Shown here in pieces: positions 1 to 6,275 of a stretch of DNA of 8,475 nucleotides. A program made the position numbers and the translations under genes. The notes beneath the pieces were generated by a model, which was not told where the DNA came from, did not search any database, and worked only from the letters and a program-made list of their open reading frames with translations. Source of the stretch: Lachnospiraceae bacterium (GTDB taxonomy: Bacteria; Bacillota; Clostridia; Lachnospirales; Lachnospiraceae); NCBI GenBank assembly GCA_017391545.1, contig JAFOYD010000018.1, positions 1 to 8,475 on the forward strand, in the 5' to 3' direction. Numbering within the stretch: position 1 is the first letter of the stretch; each line of letters starts with the position of its first letter.

Positions 1-555
1 ATCAAGTGCTTTTTCAGGATACCTTTCCTTCTGACTAGAAATCATGCTCCCCATATCAGATATCGTATTTTTCCTGTGGAAAATCATTCTGTCTATCATG
101 AGTTTTCGAAACTCCTCAAGCATTGGTGAGTTGACCTCTGCCGTCTCACCACTCAAGTGAATTTTCATGCCACATTCACGCAAATCCTGTGCCTGTTCCT
201 TTAGATAAACCAGCAATGCTACATCTGCAACGATAAAGGTACGATAACCATATTGCATACACTGCCGCATAATATCCACAATCATCGAATACTGTTCGGG
301 CACATAATACAGGGAATTAAACGCGATACTGACAGGAACGTGATACCGCTCCACCATCTTTTGCATAATCTGAAGCTCACTTTGAGAACCGATCTGAACA
401 TTATAATAATAGACCTCCCTGCGGTTTAATGGATTCTCCATTCCATATTTTAACGACCAGCACTCCGGTACATAGCCGCAAAAAAGCTCATCCGCACCAG
501 CCTCCACATACGGGATGTATTCATCTATGGAGCCTAATCCTGCTACGATTTTCAT
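1..555 (-). CDS. U32-family protein (UbiU/YegQ-like fold), 3' end cut by window edge
   Basis: The first 185 codons are visible; the C-terminus lies beyond base 1. The protein opens with MKIVAGLGSIDEYIPYVEAG and continues ADELFCGY, the typical start of a peptidase-U32 barrel: a first strand, then 'GADELFCG' with a cysteine at residue 26 where several U32 proteins carry an Fe-S ligand. Further signs are 'VPVSIAFNSLYY' (about 74-85), 'FIVADVALLVYL' (about 108-119), 'KIHLSGETAEVNS' (about 133-145) and 'DRMIFHRKNT' (about 156-165), all of which fit successive barrel strands. U32 members include collagenase-like proteases and the RNA or quinone hydroxylation proteins RlhA, TrhP and UbiU/UbiV; the sequence alone does not choose among these. 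The start is supported by AAAGGA (566-571) ten bases upstream of ATG. It lies 71 bases after another U32-like gene on the same strand, with no terminator between, so the two are probably co-transcribed and may form a heteromeric pair. Family assignment is fairly sure; function is open. Confidence 0.8.
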   Translation of the reverse strand, partial: MKIVAGLGSIDEYIPYVEAGADELFCGYVPECWSLKYGMENPLNRREVYYYNVQIGSQSELQIMQKMVERYHVPVSIAFNSLYYVPEQYSMIVDIMRQCMQYGYRTFIVADVALLVYLKEQAQDLRECGMKIHLSGETAEVNSPMLEEFRKLMIDRMIFHRKNTISDMGSMISSQKERYPEKALD

Positions 556-626
556 TTCTGACACATCCTTTCAAAATAAGAGTGAATGTAACTAAAAGAC
601 TCAAGTTTTAGCCATCTCAACAACAT

Positions 627-2042
627 TTAGATAAGATTCACTACCAGCCTGTCCACACCCTGTTTCAAAAAATAGCTCACATACGCTCCGTCGAACATGA
701 CATGCGTGTCATATCCAAACAGTGTATTGTATCTTCCGACCATATTAAGCATTGTAGGATAGAGAAATGCCTGGCTACTACAATACTCCGGGCACTGCGT
801 CACTGCACACTGCCTGCCTCTGGCACCATTTTTGATATCCGCATAAAGGGTACAGTGCTGCGAAGTATTCATCTGATAAAACGGAAAAAGCAGTGTGGAT
901 TTCAATGTGCCTGATGGGAGGTCATAGTGGTAGCCACAACTTTCCTGAGATACACGCGATACGTTAAAATTTTCCTGCAAGTAACGGCAGTACGCCTCTG
1001 ACTGCAGTGCATTTTCACGCAGAAGCATATGCTCTGACCCGTTCTTGTACTGTAGTCTTGTGTCTTTTCGCCGTTTGTTTAGGAGAACGCCAAGGGTAAT
1101 ATCAAACCAATCATGATCTGGCACATTCGCAATCATCGACAACATTCCCCAGTCATTCACGACAAGCTCAATCCGCTGATTCTTTGTCTTGCACCATATT
1201 CCGAGTCGTTCAATCAATGTGTGTACCTCTGCAATATCGTGTTCCTGCAGATAAGTAAACACGACAACCGGCTTGATTCCTTCCCGCACCGCTTTTTCAA
1301 GAATACGAAAAAGCTGTTCAGATTTCGGAAAGAGCAAATGGCAGAACTGATTTCCGATATAGAGATAACTTATCTTTATCTTTGTAATCGGGTGCGCGCT
1401 GCCATCAAATCCGTTTTTGAGCCAATACTCCCTCATAAAGTCCTGAATGCAAAGTCCGAGATAGTTCTCATAAGCTTCTGTGTTGTCAATGCTCACACCA
1501 AGTTCATAGCAACTTTCATCCACACCGTTCCACTCGTCCCCGGTAAAGTGTGAAAACCACTGTTTTCGCAATGATTCAAGACAATCCACATCGATTTCCT
1601 CTCCCTTTGACGGATATCCTGTCAGCTTCTCCGAGAGCAGCGCATCATTGTCCTCTAATTTGAGGTCGATATACCGCATGTATTCTCTCATAAGCTGATT
1701 GGCGCAGGACTGATATTCCCAATCATCCGTCTTAAATCGGTAAACATGATAATATTCTGTGGACTCCCCCTGTTCCATATGGATTTCAAAAGATGACATT
1801 CCTGTCATATTCTTGTCATATTTCAGTTCCCTGTAATCTGCCTTTTCAAAGCGATAAAAGTGCAGACATATACTGCCCGCACTTTCAATCTCTGTTATTC
1901 CTATGTCTGATGAAACACGAAAGATAAAACCTTCTGTCGACAGTTCAAGCGCACAGACTTCAAGTGTACCTGCACAAAATGCTGGTACACCTGGTCTATT
2001 ATCGATATCCAATTTTGCGCTGAATATTGCATATGGTATCAT
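627..2042 (-). CDS. PilZ-like N-terminal region joined to a U32/UbiV-like C-terminal half
   Basis: A 471-residue protein. Residues 1 to about 125 look like a PilZ-type beta barrel: 'ALELSTEGFIFRVS' (31-44) resembles the D/N-x-S-x-x-G segment, but with Glu in place of Asp/Asn, and the arginine-rich c-di-GMP motif (RxxxR) is not evident. Residues about 221-471 resemble the UbiV-like U32 fold: 'KISYLYIGNQFC' (223-234), 'KPVVVFTYLQ' (257-266), 'IELVVNDWGMLS' (291-302), 'ITLGVLLNKRRKDTR' (315-329) and a terminal 'LKQGVDRLVVNL' (459-470). Cysteines 234, 397, 412, 417 and 421 (C-x14-C-x4-C-x3-C after the first) fit the four-cysteine 4Fe-4S pattern known in UbiV. No signal peptide or membrane segment is seen, so it is probably cytoplasmic. 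It starts 12 bases after the DUF4097 gene, with a GGTAGG-like ribosome site next to that gene's stop, and is followed by a second U32 gene. U32-like: fairly sure. PilZ-like: tentative. Function unknown. Confidence 0.75.
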   Translation of the reverse strand: MIPYAIFSAKLDIDNRPGVPAFCAGTLEVCALELSTEGFIFRVSSDIGITEIESAGSICLHFYRFEKADYRELKYDKNMTGMSSFEIHMEQGESTEYYHVYRFKTDDWEYQSCANQLMREYMRYIDLKLEDNDALLSEKLTGYPSKGEEIDVDCLESLRKQWFSHFTGDEWNGVDESCYELGVSIDNTEAYENYLGLCIQDFMREYWLKNGFDGSAHPITKIKISYLYIGNQFCHLLFPKSEQLFRILEKAVREGIKPVVVFTYLQEHDIAEVHTLIERLGIWCKTKNQRIELVVNDWGMLSMIANVPDHDWFDITLGVLLNKRRKDTRLQYKNGSEHMLLRENALQSEAYCRYLQENFNVSRVSQESCGYHYDLPSGTLKSTLLFPFYQMNTSQHCTLYADIKNGARGRQCAVTQCPEYCSSQAFLYPTMLNMVGRYNTLFGYDTHVMFDGAYVSYFLKQGVDRLVVNLI

Positions 2043-2054
2043 TTCCTACCACCC

Positions 2055-3308
2055 TTAATTCTTCGTGATACGCACATCGCCACTTGTCGTTTCGATGTCG
2101 ATTTTGTTTCCCTGTGTATTGCTGCCATAAGTACCTTCGGCACTGTTTCCCCTTTTTGAAAACTTCAGGTTGTCGTCAAAAAAGGTATCGATCTCACCGC
2201 TTGTCGTATTCACCTCAAATGCAAAGGAATCCATCTTAGACAGTTTCATGTCAACATAACCGCTCGTCGTATTGATATCCAGATTTCCTGCAAGCTCTGC
2301 AAGTTCAAGACGCACATCACCACTGATCGTCTCGATGCTTCCTGCACCCTTATCATCTGTTACTGAAATTTCGCCGCTTGCAGTACTGATATCAAAGTCG
2401 CCATTCATGCCTTCCAGTGTGATGTCTCCTGAAGTTGTCGATACTTTCCTTGCGCCACTGCCTTCACTGATTCTGACGAACCCGCTCGTACTTGTAGCAT
2501 CCACATTTCCATCAATATGTCCTACTTTGATGTCCCCACTTGTAGACGCAAACTTTGCATCTCCTGTAATTGTTTCTGCAGTGACGTATCCGCTCGTGGT
2601 CGTGATACTTACCTTGCCGTTTAGCTTCTTGAACTCCATGTCACCGCTTGTCGTAGCGATATCAATGATCGCATTTGTACGGGTTGTATTGGTATTGATG
2701 TCATCAATCTTAATGTCACTGCTCGTGCCTGATATGACAACCGCTTGTGCATCCACGCCCGGGATGCTGATTGTACCACTTAGGCTCGTGGCTTCAAACC
2801 AATTATTCAATGCAATATTTTGTTCTGCTGTGATGTCACCACTTGCAGTCTGAAGTTTTAGCCTTCCTTTATACGAAGAAGGTAACCAGATCTCTGTATA
2901 GCTGCCATTGCCAAAGTTGGATGTTCCGATGTGGAAAAAGAATGAAAATCCACTAGTATTTCGTTTCTTTCCCTTGATTTCAAGTATACTACCATTTACC
3001 GATACAGTCGAAGCCTCGTTATCCTTGATGCCGGAACCCAGATATTCTTTGACAGTCAGCGTGTTTCCTTCGCCTTCATAAATATATACATCATTTCCAT
3101 TCATACCATAAAACACACGAATATCATCAATTCCGTCAAGTGCTAACTCTTCATCCAGTACAAGCCGCATATCCTGTGATGAAGTATCTACCGCATTATT
3201 TCTGACATAAAAAATGCCGTGCCCCGTAATTCCTCTTACCATCACAACCCCAAGCCAGATAGCGATGAGACTGAAAATTACAATCAGGCCAATCTTGATG
3301 TTTCTCAT
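2055..3308 (-). CDS. Membrane-anchored DUF4097-type repeat protein (LiaG-like beta-solenoid)
   Basis: A 417-residue protein. A basic N-terminus (MRNIK) is followed by one hydrophobic helix (about 5-24) without a lipobox, so it should be anchored by its N-terminus with the rest outside the cell. Residues about 154-412 hold roughly a dozen short repeats spaced near 18 residues, built on 'T-[TA]-S-G-[DYFE]-[IV]' (for example TTSGDITL at 291, TTSGYVDM at 347, TTSGDVRI at 407). This is characteristic of DUF4097 'putative adhesin' proteins, predicted to form a right-handed beta-helix. Relatives occur in envelope-stress operons (LiaG-like) and beside PadR and HAAS-domain genes; their biochemical role is not known. 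An in-frame extension upstream to base 3401 is possible but would overlap the preceding gene. The ATG at 3306-3308 has a perfect GGGAGGAG six bases upstream and is preferred. It starts 13 bases after the HAAS gene, so the two are co-transcribed. Confidence 0.88.
   Translation of the reverse strand: MRNIKIGLIVIFSLIAIWLGVVMVRGITGHGIFYVRNNAVDTSSQDMRLVLDEELALDGIDDIRVFYGMNGNDVYIYEGEGNTLTVKEYLGSGIKDNEASTVSVNGSILEIKGKKRNTSGFSFFFHIGTSNFGNGSYTEIWLPSSYKGRLKLQTASGDITAEQNIALNNWFEATSLSGTISIPGVDAQAVVISGTSSDIKIDDINTNTTRTNAIIDIATTSGDMEFKKLNGKVSITTTSGYVTAETITGDAKFASTSGDIKVGHIDGNVDATSTSGFVRISEGSGARKVSTTSGDITLEGMNGDFDISTASGEISVTDDKGAGSIETISGDVRLELAELAGNLDINTTSGYVDMKLSKMDSFAFEVNTTSGEIDTFFDDNLKFSKRGNSAEGTYGSNTQGNKIDIETTSGDVRITKN
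2073..2849 (-). repeat. Tandem degenerate ~54-base coding repeats of the DUF4097 gene
   Basis: This stretch encodes the Thr-Ser-Gly repeats. On the plus strand, variants of 'ccgctcgtcgt' / 'ccacttgtcg' recur at intervals near 54 bases (for example around 2078, 2198, 2260, 2590, 2644), matching an 18-residue protein period. Copies have diverged at the DNA level but keep Ser-Gly and the flanking hydrophobic residues, which suggests old duplication under protein-level selection rather than a recent expansion. Confidence 0.75.
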
Positions 3309-3314
3309 GATCCG

Positions 3315-3322
3315 CTCCTCCC
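3315..3322 (-). promoter_or_regulatory. Ribosome binding site that fixes the DUF4097 start
   Basis: GGGAGGAG lies six bases before the ATG at 3306-3308 and overlaps the stop codon of the preceding HAAS gene by one base. This argues for the 417-residue product over a longer reading that would begin inside the upstream gene, and suggests translational coupling of the two genes. Confidence 0.8.
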
Positions 3323-4023
3323 TATAAGTGCTTTTCTTCTTTCTTATCCTCTGACCGAAGCGAAAATACAAGTCTGAGAACATTCTCCGCACAGGCTGCA
3401 ATCGGGAAAATCAGCCAAGTGATATACCATGCATGTGTTGTAAAGCTAATAGCAAAATAGATAACCAATGTAATTGTCCATAAAAGGGAGCTGATTGATT
3501 TGCGAAGTGCCTTTTCCTTGTTATCGATATACTTTTCTTCCTTGTACTTTTCGACCATGTCTGCTTTCTCCTTTTTCATATAGTCCGGGTACATATTTGC
3601 TGCATACACAAGCATCACTGTCGGAATGATACAAATGAACGCTGCGATCACAAATCCTAACGCTGCCATGTCAAAGCCAAAGCTTCCTGGCATATCACTA
3701 AGGATACCAAACAGGAAGAATACTGCACCTGCAAGGATATACAGCCCTACTGCCACTGCGGTGAGCATTGCCTTTTTCTTTCTATCCTTCTCTGACAATG
3801 TCAGGAGATTTTTTTCCTCTACCTCTGAAAACAACTCACTTACGTCACCGATCGACTCGATAACATTCTGGTATGCATCCTCCTCGGAATACCCGTCTGC
3901 CACCATATCATCAAATTTGTCCATCGCATTCTGCATCATCTCCTGCTTCAAGTCAAGTGCCTTCCTCGTCTTGGGCGCATCTGCAAAAATTTTGTTAAAA
4001 TGCTGTCTGATTTTTTCTTTCAT
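3322..4023 (-). CDS. HAAS-domain (DUF1700-like) four-helix membrane protein
   Basis: A 233-residue protein. Residues 1 to about 75 form a soluble helical domain with 'KFDDMVADGYSEEDAYQNVIESIGD' character (37-60), the signature of the HAAS / DUF1700 / permease-prefix domain, in which 'G-x-[ST]-E-E-E-A' and 'IG' are typical. Four hydrophobic helices follow, at about 86-107, 117-143, 176-194 and 198-222, with a charged loop between the second and third (149-172) and a Lys/Glu-rich tail. Such proteins are commonly encoded between a PadR regulator and a DUF4097 protein, as here, and are thought to sense or relay an envelope signal; no catalytic motif is visible. It starts 31 bases after the PadR gene and ends 13 bases before the DUF4097 gene. 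An ATG seven codons upstream (4042-4044) overlaps the AGGAGG itself, so the internal ATG is preferred, although the 12-base spacing is long. Confidence 0.85.
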   Translation of the reverse strand: MKEKIRQHFNKIFADAPKTRKALDLKQEMMQNAMDKFDDMVADGYSEEDAYQNVIESIGDVSELFSEVEEKNLLTLSEKDRKKKAMLTAVAVGLYILAGAVFFLFGILSDMPGSFGFDMAALGFVIAAFICIIPTVMLVYAANMYPDYMKKEKADMVEKYKEEKYIDNKEKALRKSISSLLWTITLVIYFAISFTTHAWYITWLIFPIAACAENVLRLVFSLRSEDKKEEKHL

Positions 4024-4035
4024 AATTCGTAACTT

Positions 4036-4041
4036 CCTCCT
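4036..4041 (-). promoter_or_regulatory. Ribosome binding site that decides the HAAS gene start
   Basis: AGGAGG (read on the minus strand) sits 12 bases before the ATG at 4021-4023 and overlaps an in-frame upstream ATG at 4042-4044. Only a weak purine stretch precedes the upstream ATG. The shorter 233-residue product is therefore favoured, though the spacing is longer than ideal. Confidence 0.6.
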
Positions 4042-4054
4042 CATAAATATTAAC

Positions 4055-4378
4055 CTATTTCAGTAACTGGTCGATCATTTCCTTGGCTTCCTGCCATTCC
4101 TGTTTGTAGCCCTGATATGCCTTTCTGCCGTCATCCGTTATCGCATAGTATCTGCGTCTGGCACCTACTGTCTCATCACCCCAGTAGGTTCTAATATAGC
4201 CGGACTGCTCCAGCCGACGGAACGCCGAATACAGTGTTGCTTCTTTCAGCTCATATTGATTGTCGGTCTTTTTCATAATATCTTTGTTGATCTGATAACC
4301 GTAGCTGTCCTGCTCTAGCAGATGCGAAAGAATGATGGCATCTGTGTGTCCCCTCAGAATGTCTGATGTAATTGACAT
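4055..4378 (-). CDS. PadR-family transcriptional regulator
   Basis: A 107-residue winged-helix protein of the short PadR (subfamily 2) type. 'HTDAIILSHLLEQDSYGYQI' (11-30) is the conserved first part of the fold with the Y-G-Y motif. 'KEATLYSAFRRLEQSGYI' (45-62) is the recognition helix region, where PadR proteins have 'TLYxxLxRLExxGyI'. 'GARRRYYAITDDGRK' (72-86) is the beta wing with the typical 'R-R-x-Y-x-[IL]-T-x-x-G'. The C-terminal helix (about 88-107) would form the dimer contact. It is preceded by AGGAGG at good spacing and by a strong promoter plus a long leader. As first gene of a five-gene run it probably represses its own operon, releasing it when a ligand or membrane signal is sensed; the ligand cannot be read from the sequence. 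Confidence 0.93.
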   Translation of the reverse strand: MSITSDILRGHTDAIILSHLLEQDSYGYQINKDIMKKTDNQYELKEATLYSAFRRLEQSGYIRTYWGDETVGARRRYYAITDDGRKAYQGYKQEWQEAKEMIDQLLK

Positions 4379-4401
4379 ATGTTTCCTCCTCTCTCTTTAT
4401 A

Positions 4402-4430
4402 CGTAACTATTCAGCATCTTCATAGTTACG
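4402..4430 (-). other. Hairpin A in PadR operon leader, just before the ribosome site
   Basis: A perfect 9-base inverted repeat (CGTAACTAT / ATAGTTACG) surrounds an 11-base loop. It ends about 12 bases before the AGGAGG of the PadR gene, so in RNA it could influence ribosome access. It is not followed by a U tract and is not a terminator. Confidence 0.6.
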
Positions 4431-4431
4431 A

Positions 4432-4473
4432 GAACAAATCCATGCAAAATCACCTTCGGTGATGGATTTGTTC
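4432..4473 (-). other. Hairpin B in PadR operon leader
   Basis: Outer arms GAACAAATCC (4432-4441) and GGATTTGTTC (4464-4473) pair perfectly over 10 bases. An inner perfect 6-base stem, ATCACC (4449-4454) with GGTGAT (4458-4463), closes on a 3-base loop, leaving a one-sided 7-base bulge (4442-4448). This is the strongest fold in the leader. Confidence 0.65.
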
Positions 4474-4496
4474 CTGTTGAATCTACGTTTTCTCAC

Positions 4497-4521
4497 GGCA
4501 TCCGCAGTAAATGCGTATGCC
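4497..4521 (-). other. Hairpin C in PadR operon leader
   Basis: GGCAT / ATGCC outer arms and CGCA / TGCG inner arms pair, with a single mismatch between them, around a 5-base loop. Together with hairpins A and B it makes the leader almost completely foldable. Confidence 0.5.
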
Positions 4522-4572
4522 TGATGAACAGTTACCTTTATATCTACTTTTGGCAAAGTATTTTATTTGTTG

Positions 4573-4597
4573 ATATACACTATACTACCATATACAT
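4573..4597. promoter_or_regulatory. Candidate PadR operator over the operon promoter
   Basis: Two near-identical boxes, ATATACAC (4573-4580) and ATATACAT (4590-4597) on the plus strand, lie 17 bases apart. The whole segment is also an imperfect dyad centred at 4585 (7 of 12 pairs match). It covers the -10 box and much of the spacer, the right place for a repressor. PadR proteins commonly bind AT-rich dyads in their own promoters; assigning this site to the adjacent regulator is inference. Confidence 0.4.
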
Positions 4598-4607
4598 CGC
4601 CTGTCAA
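4579..4607 (-). promoter_or_regulatory. Sigma-A-type promoter of the PadR operon
   Basis: On the minus strand TTGACA (4602-4607) is followed after exactly 17 bases by TATAGT (4579-4584). The -35 is perfect and the -10 has five of six consensus bases. The expected transcript start near 4572 gives a leader of about 190 bases before the PadR ATG. It begins about 40 bases downstream of the putP terminator. Confidence 0.8.
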
Positions 4608-4647
4608 GGTATATTTTAATTTTTAAGTATCTAAAAGTATATCCCAC

Positions 4648-4693
4648 AAAAAAGCTCCCAGAGAATCATCGACTCAGATAATCTCCGGGAGCT
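4648..4693 (-). terminator. Rho-independent terminator of putP
   Basis: On the minus strand AGCTCCC (4687-4693) pairs with GGGAGCT (4653-4659); after a single mismatch GAGA / TCTC extends the stem, and a run of T follows (4648-4652). It lies 38 bases after the putP stop codon. Confidence 0.88.
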
Positions 4694-4730
4694 GTAAAAA
4701 CGTTATTAATTTTTATTCAATTTTAAAATC

Positions 4731-6260
4731 TTACTTTTTCTTTGCTGCTTCTTCAAACTCATCTGTGATGGATTTGTCCGGTGCAGGAGTCAGCAGACTC
4801 ACAACCACGATCATCACGCATGCTACGATAAATGCAGGCAGAAGCTCATAGACATTCCATGCGCCTCCCATCGGTCTTACCAGGTATTTCCACACGAAAA
4901 TCATCAGACCACCGGAAATCATACCTGCCAGAGCGCCAAAACGGTTGGTGCGCTTCCAGAATAATGAAAACAGCATAACCGGTCCAAAAGCTGCTCCAAA
5001 GCCAGCCCATGCAAAGGACACGATTGCAAAAACGGAGCTGTTTGGATCCTTTGCCAAAATCACTGCAAAGATCGCAATCACAAGCAAGGTAACACGCGCT
5101 GCAATCATACCGCCCTTATCACTTTTCTGCAGCTTCTCGCCAAGCATATCGGATGATACTGCCGAAGACGCAGCCAGAAGCTGGGAGTCTGCGGTTGACA
5201 TCGTCGATGCCAGAATGCCTGCAAGGATGACACCTGCCATCAATGCAGCCAATACACCGTGCTGGCTCATCAGGTCTGCAATCCTGACAATGATCGTCTC
5301 TGAATCAGCACCTGTCAGTGCACTGATTGCGCCGACCTTGCTCATGCTATATCCAATAATACCAATCAGTACTGCTACTGTCATGGAGATTACTACCCAT
5401 ACGCTTGCGATTCTTCTTGACACTTTCAGTTTGCTTTCGTCCTCAATTGCCATAAAGCGAAGCAGAATATGAGGCATACCAAAATATCCAAGTCCCCAAG
5501 CCAGTGTTGACACGATCGTGATAAATCCATAGCTATTCGCAGATCCTGTCGTTGCATCGTAGGAACCGAACATTGTCAGGTATCCTGGAAGTGCTTTCGC
5601 ATTTGCTGCTACCGCATCAATTCCGCCTGCGACATTCACGCCAAATACGAGTACAATGATCAATGCAATTGACATCACGATACTCTGGATCAGGTCTGTC
5701 GTTGAGGCAGCCAGAAATCCGCCGAGTGTCGTATAGCCTACGATGATCACTGCACTGATGACCATTGCCGTCATATAATTTACACCAAATAAGCTCGCAA
5801 ACAGCTTGCCACATGCCGCAAAACCTGATGCGGTATATGGAATGAAGAATACGACAATGATAATTGCTGAAATAATTAACAAAGTGTTGCTGTCATCATG
5901 GTATCTGTTCTTGAAGAACTGTGGCAGCGTGATGGAATTGTTCGCTACCTTTGAATACCGTCTGAGTCTCTTTGCAACAATCAGGAAATTTACATATGTT
6001 CCAAGTGCAAGTCCGATTGCAGTCCATCCCGCATCTGCGATACCGGTGAGGTATGCCACTCCGGGAAGTCCCATCAAAAGCCAGCTACTCATATCAGATG
6101 CCTCAGCACTCATCGCTGTGACGATCGGACCAAGCTTTCTGCCTCCCAGATAAAAGTCGTCTGTGTTTTTGTTCTTTTTTGAATAGAGGTATCCTATAAA
6201 AAGCACTACCCCCAGGTATGCCACGATGGCAATCATAATGCATATCTTTGCCTGTGTCAT
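4731..6260 (-). CDS. putP: Sodium/proline symporter (SSS family)
   Basis: A 509-residue integral membrane protein, close to the usual ~500 of PutP, which brings proline into the cell with Na+. 'FYLGGRKLGPIVTAMSAEASDMSSWLLMGLPG' character at 36-67 matches the family core: Arg41, Asp56 and Ser58 correspond to the Arg40, Asp55 and Ser57 of E. coli PutP involved in sodium and proline binding. 'NNSITLPQFFKNRY' (107-120) and 'LASTMSTADSQLL' (350-362), with Ser355-Thr356 equivalent to the Na2-site Ser340-Thr341, are also diagnostic. Many hydrophobic helices (about 12-13) cover residues 5-490, and the tail is charged. The start at 6258-6260 has AAGGAGG eight bases upstream; an ATG six codons earlier overlaps that site and is rejected. 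It is a single-gene unit with its own promoter-like sequence and terminator. Proline is the likely substrate, but other SSS substrates cannot be excluded. Confidence 0.93.
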   Translation of the reverse strand: MTQAKICIMIAIVAYLGVVLFIGYLYSKKNKNTDDFYLGGRKLGPIVTAMSAEASDMSSWLLMGLPGVAYLTGIADAGWTAIGLALGTYVNFLIVAKRLRRYSKVANNSITLPQFFKNRYHDDSNTLLIISAIIIVVFFIPYTASGFAACGKLFASLFGVNYMTAMVISAVIIVGYTTLGGFLAASTTDLIQSIVMSIALIIVLVFGVNVAGGIDAVAANAKALPGYLTMFGSYDATTGSANSYGFITIVSTLAWGLGYFGMPHILLRFMAIEDESKLKVSRRIASVWVVISMTVAVLIGIIGYSMSKVGAISALTGADSETIIVRIADLMSQHGVLAALMAGVILAGILASTMSTADSQLLAASSAVSSDMLGEKLQKSDKGGMIAARVTLLVIAIFAVILAKDPNSSVFAIVSFAWAGFGAAFGPVMLFSLFWKRTNRFGALAGMISGGLMIFVWKYLVRPMGGAWNVYELLPAFIVACVMIVVVSLLTPAPDKSITDEFEEAAKKK

Positions 6261-6268
6261 TTGTATCT

Positions 6269-6275
6269 CCTCCTT
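6269..6275 (-). promoter_or_regulatory. Strong ribosome binding site that decides the putP start
   Basis: AAGGAGG is eight bases before the ATG at 6258-6260 and overlaps the neighbourhood of an upstream in-frame ATG at 6276-6278. Initiation at the downstream ATG gives the 509-residue protein. Confidence 0.8.

Larger units (their letters stand above)
4402..4535. repeat. Compact palindromic element with inverted ends (MITE/REP-like or structured leader)
   Basis: The left end GTAACTATTCAGCA (4403-4416) matches the reverse complement of the right end (4522-4535, GTAACTGTTCATCA) at 12 of 14 bases. Inside are three hairpins that nearly fill the element: 4402-4430, 4432-4473 and 4497-4521. A further pairing, CTGTT with AACAG on the minus strand (about 4528-4532 and 4474-4479), would enclose the third hairpin. 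No protein is encoded. The layout fits a non-autonomous dispersed repeat, a structured RNA leader, or a repeat now used as a leader. It lies wholly inside the predicted 5' untranslated region of the PadR operon. No target-site duplication was clearly identified. Confidence 0.55.

Noticed and set aside
556..626. A separate promoter or terminator between the two U32 genes
   Set aside because: A weak TTGAGT-like box is present but with poor spacing to any -10, and no hairpin with a T run is seen.
1113..1553. A 146-codon plus-strand open frame opposite the PilZ/U32 gene
   Set aside because: No recognisable domain or ribosome site; the minus-strand gene explains the region.
2272..2853. A 193-codon open frame on the plus strand
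   Set aside because: It lies wholly opposite the repetitive DUF4097 gene. Its Pro/Ser/Val-rich product simply mirrors the repeats, and it lacks a convincing ribosome site.
3309..3401. An N-terminal extension of the DUF4097 protein
   Set aside because: It would overlap the HAAS gene by about 80 bases and would put a charged stretch before the membrane helix; the GGGAGGAG site points to the internal ATG.
4397..4423. An eight-residue leader peptide (MKMLNSYV) inside hairpin A of the PadR leader
   Set aside because: There is no ribosome site before it and no run of a regulatory amino acid, so attenuation by translation is not supported.
4648..4693. A bidirectional terminator
   Set aside because: No plus-strand gene converges on it, and the plus-strand side lacks a proper T run after the stem.
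4945..5472. A 175-codon plus-strand open frame opposite putP
   Set aside because: It is antisense to a strongly conserved transporter, and its low-complexity Ala/Ile/Thr product is a shadow of hydrophobic codons.
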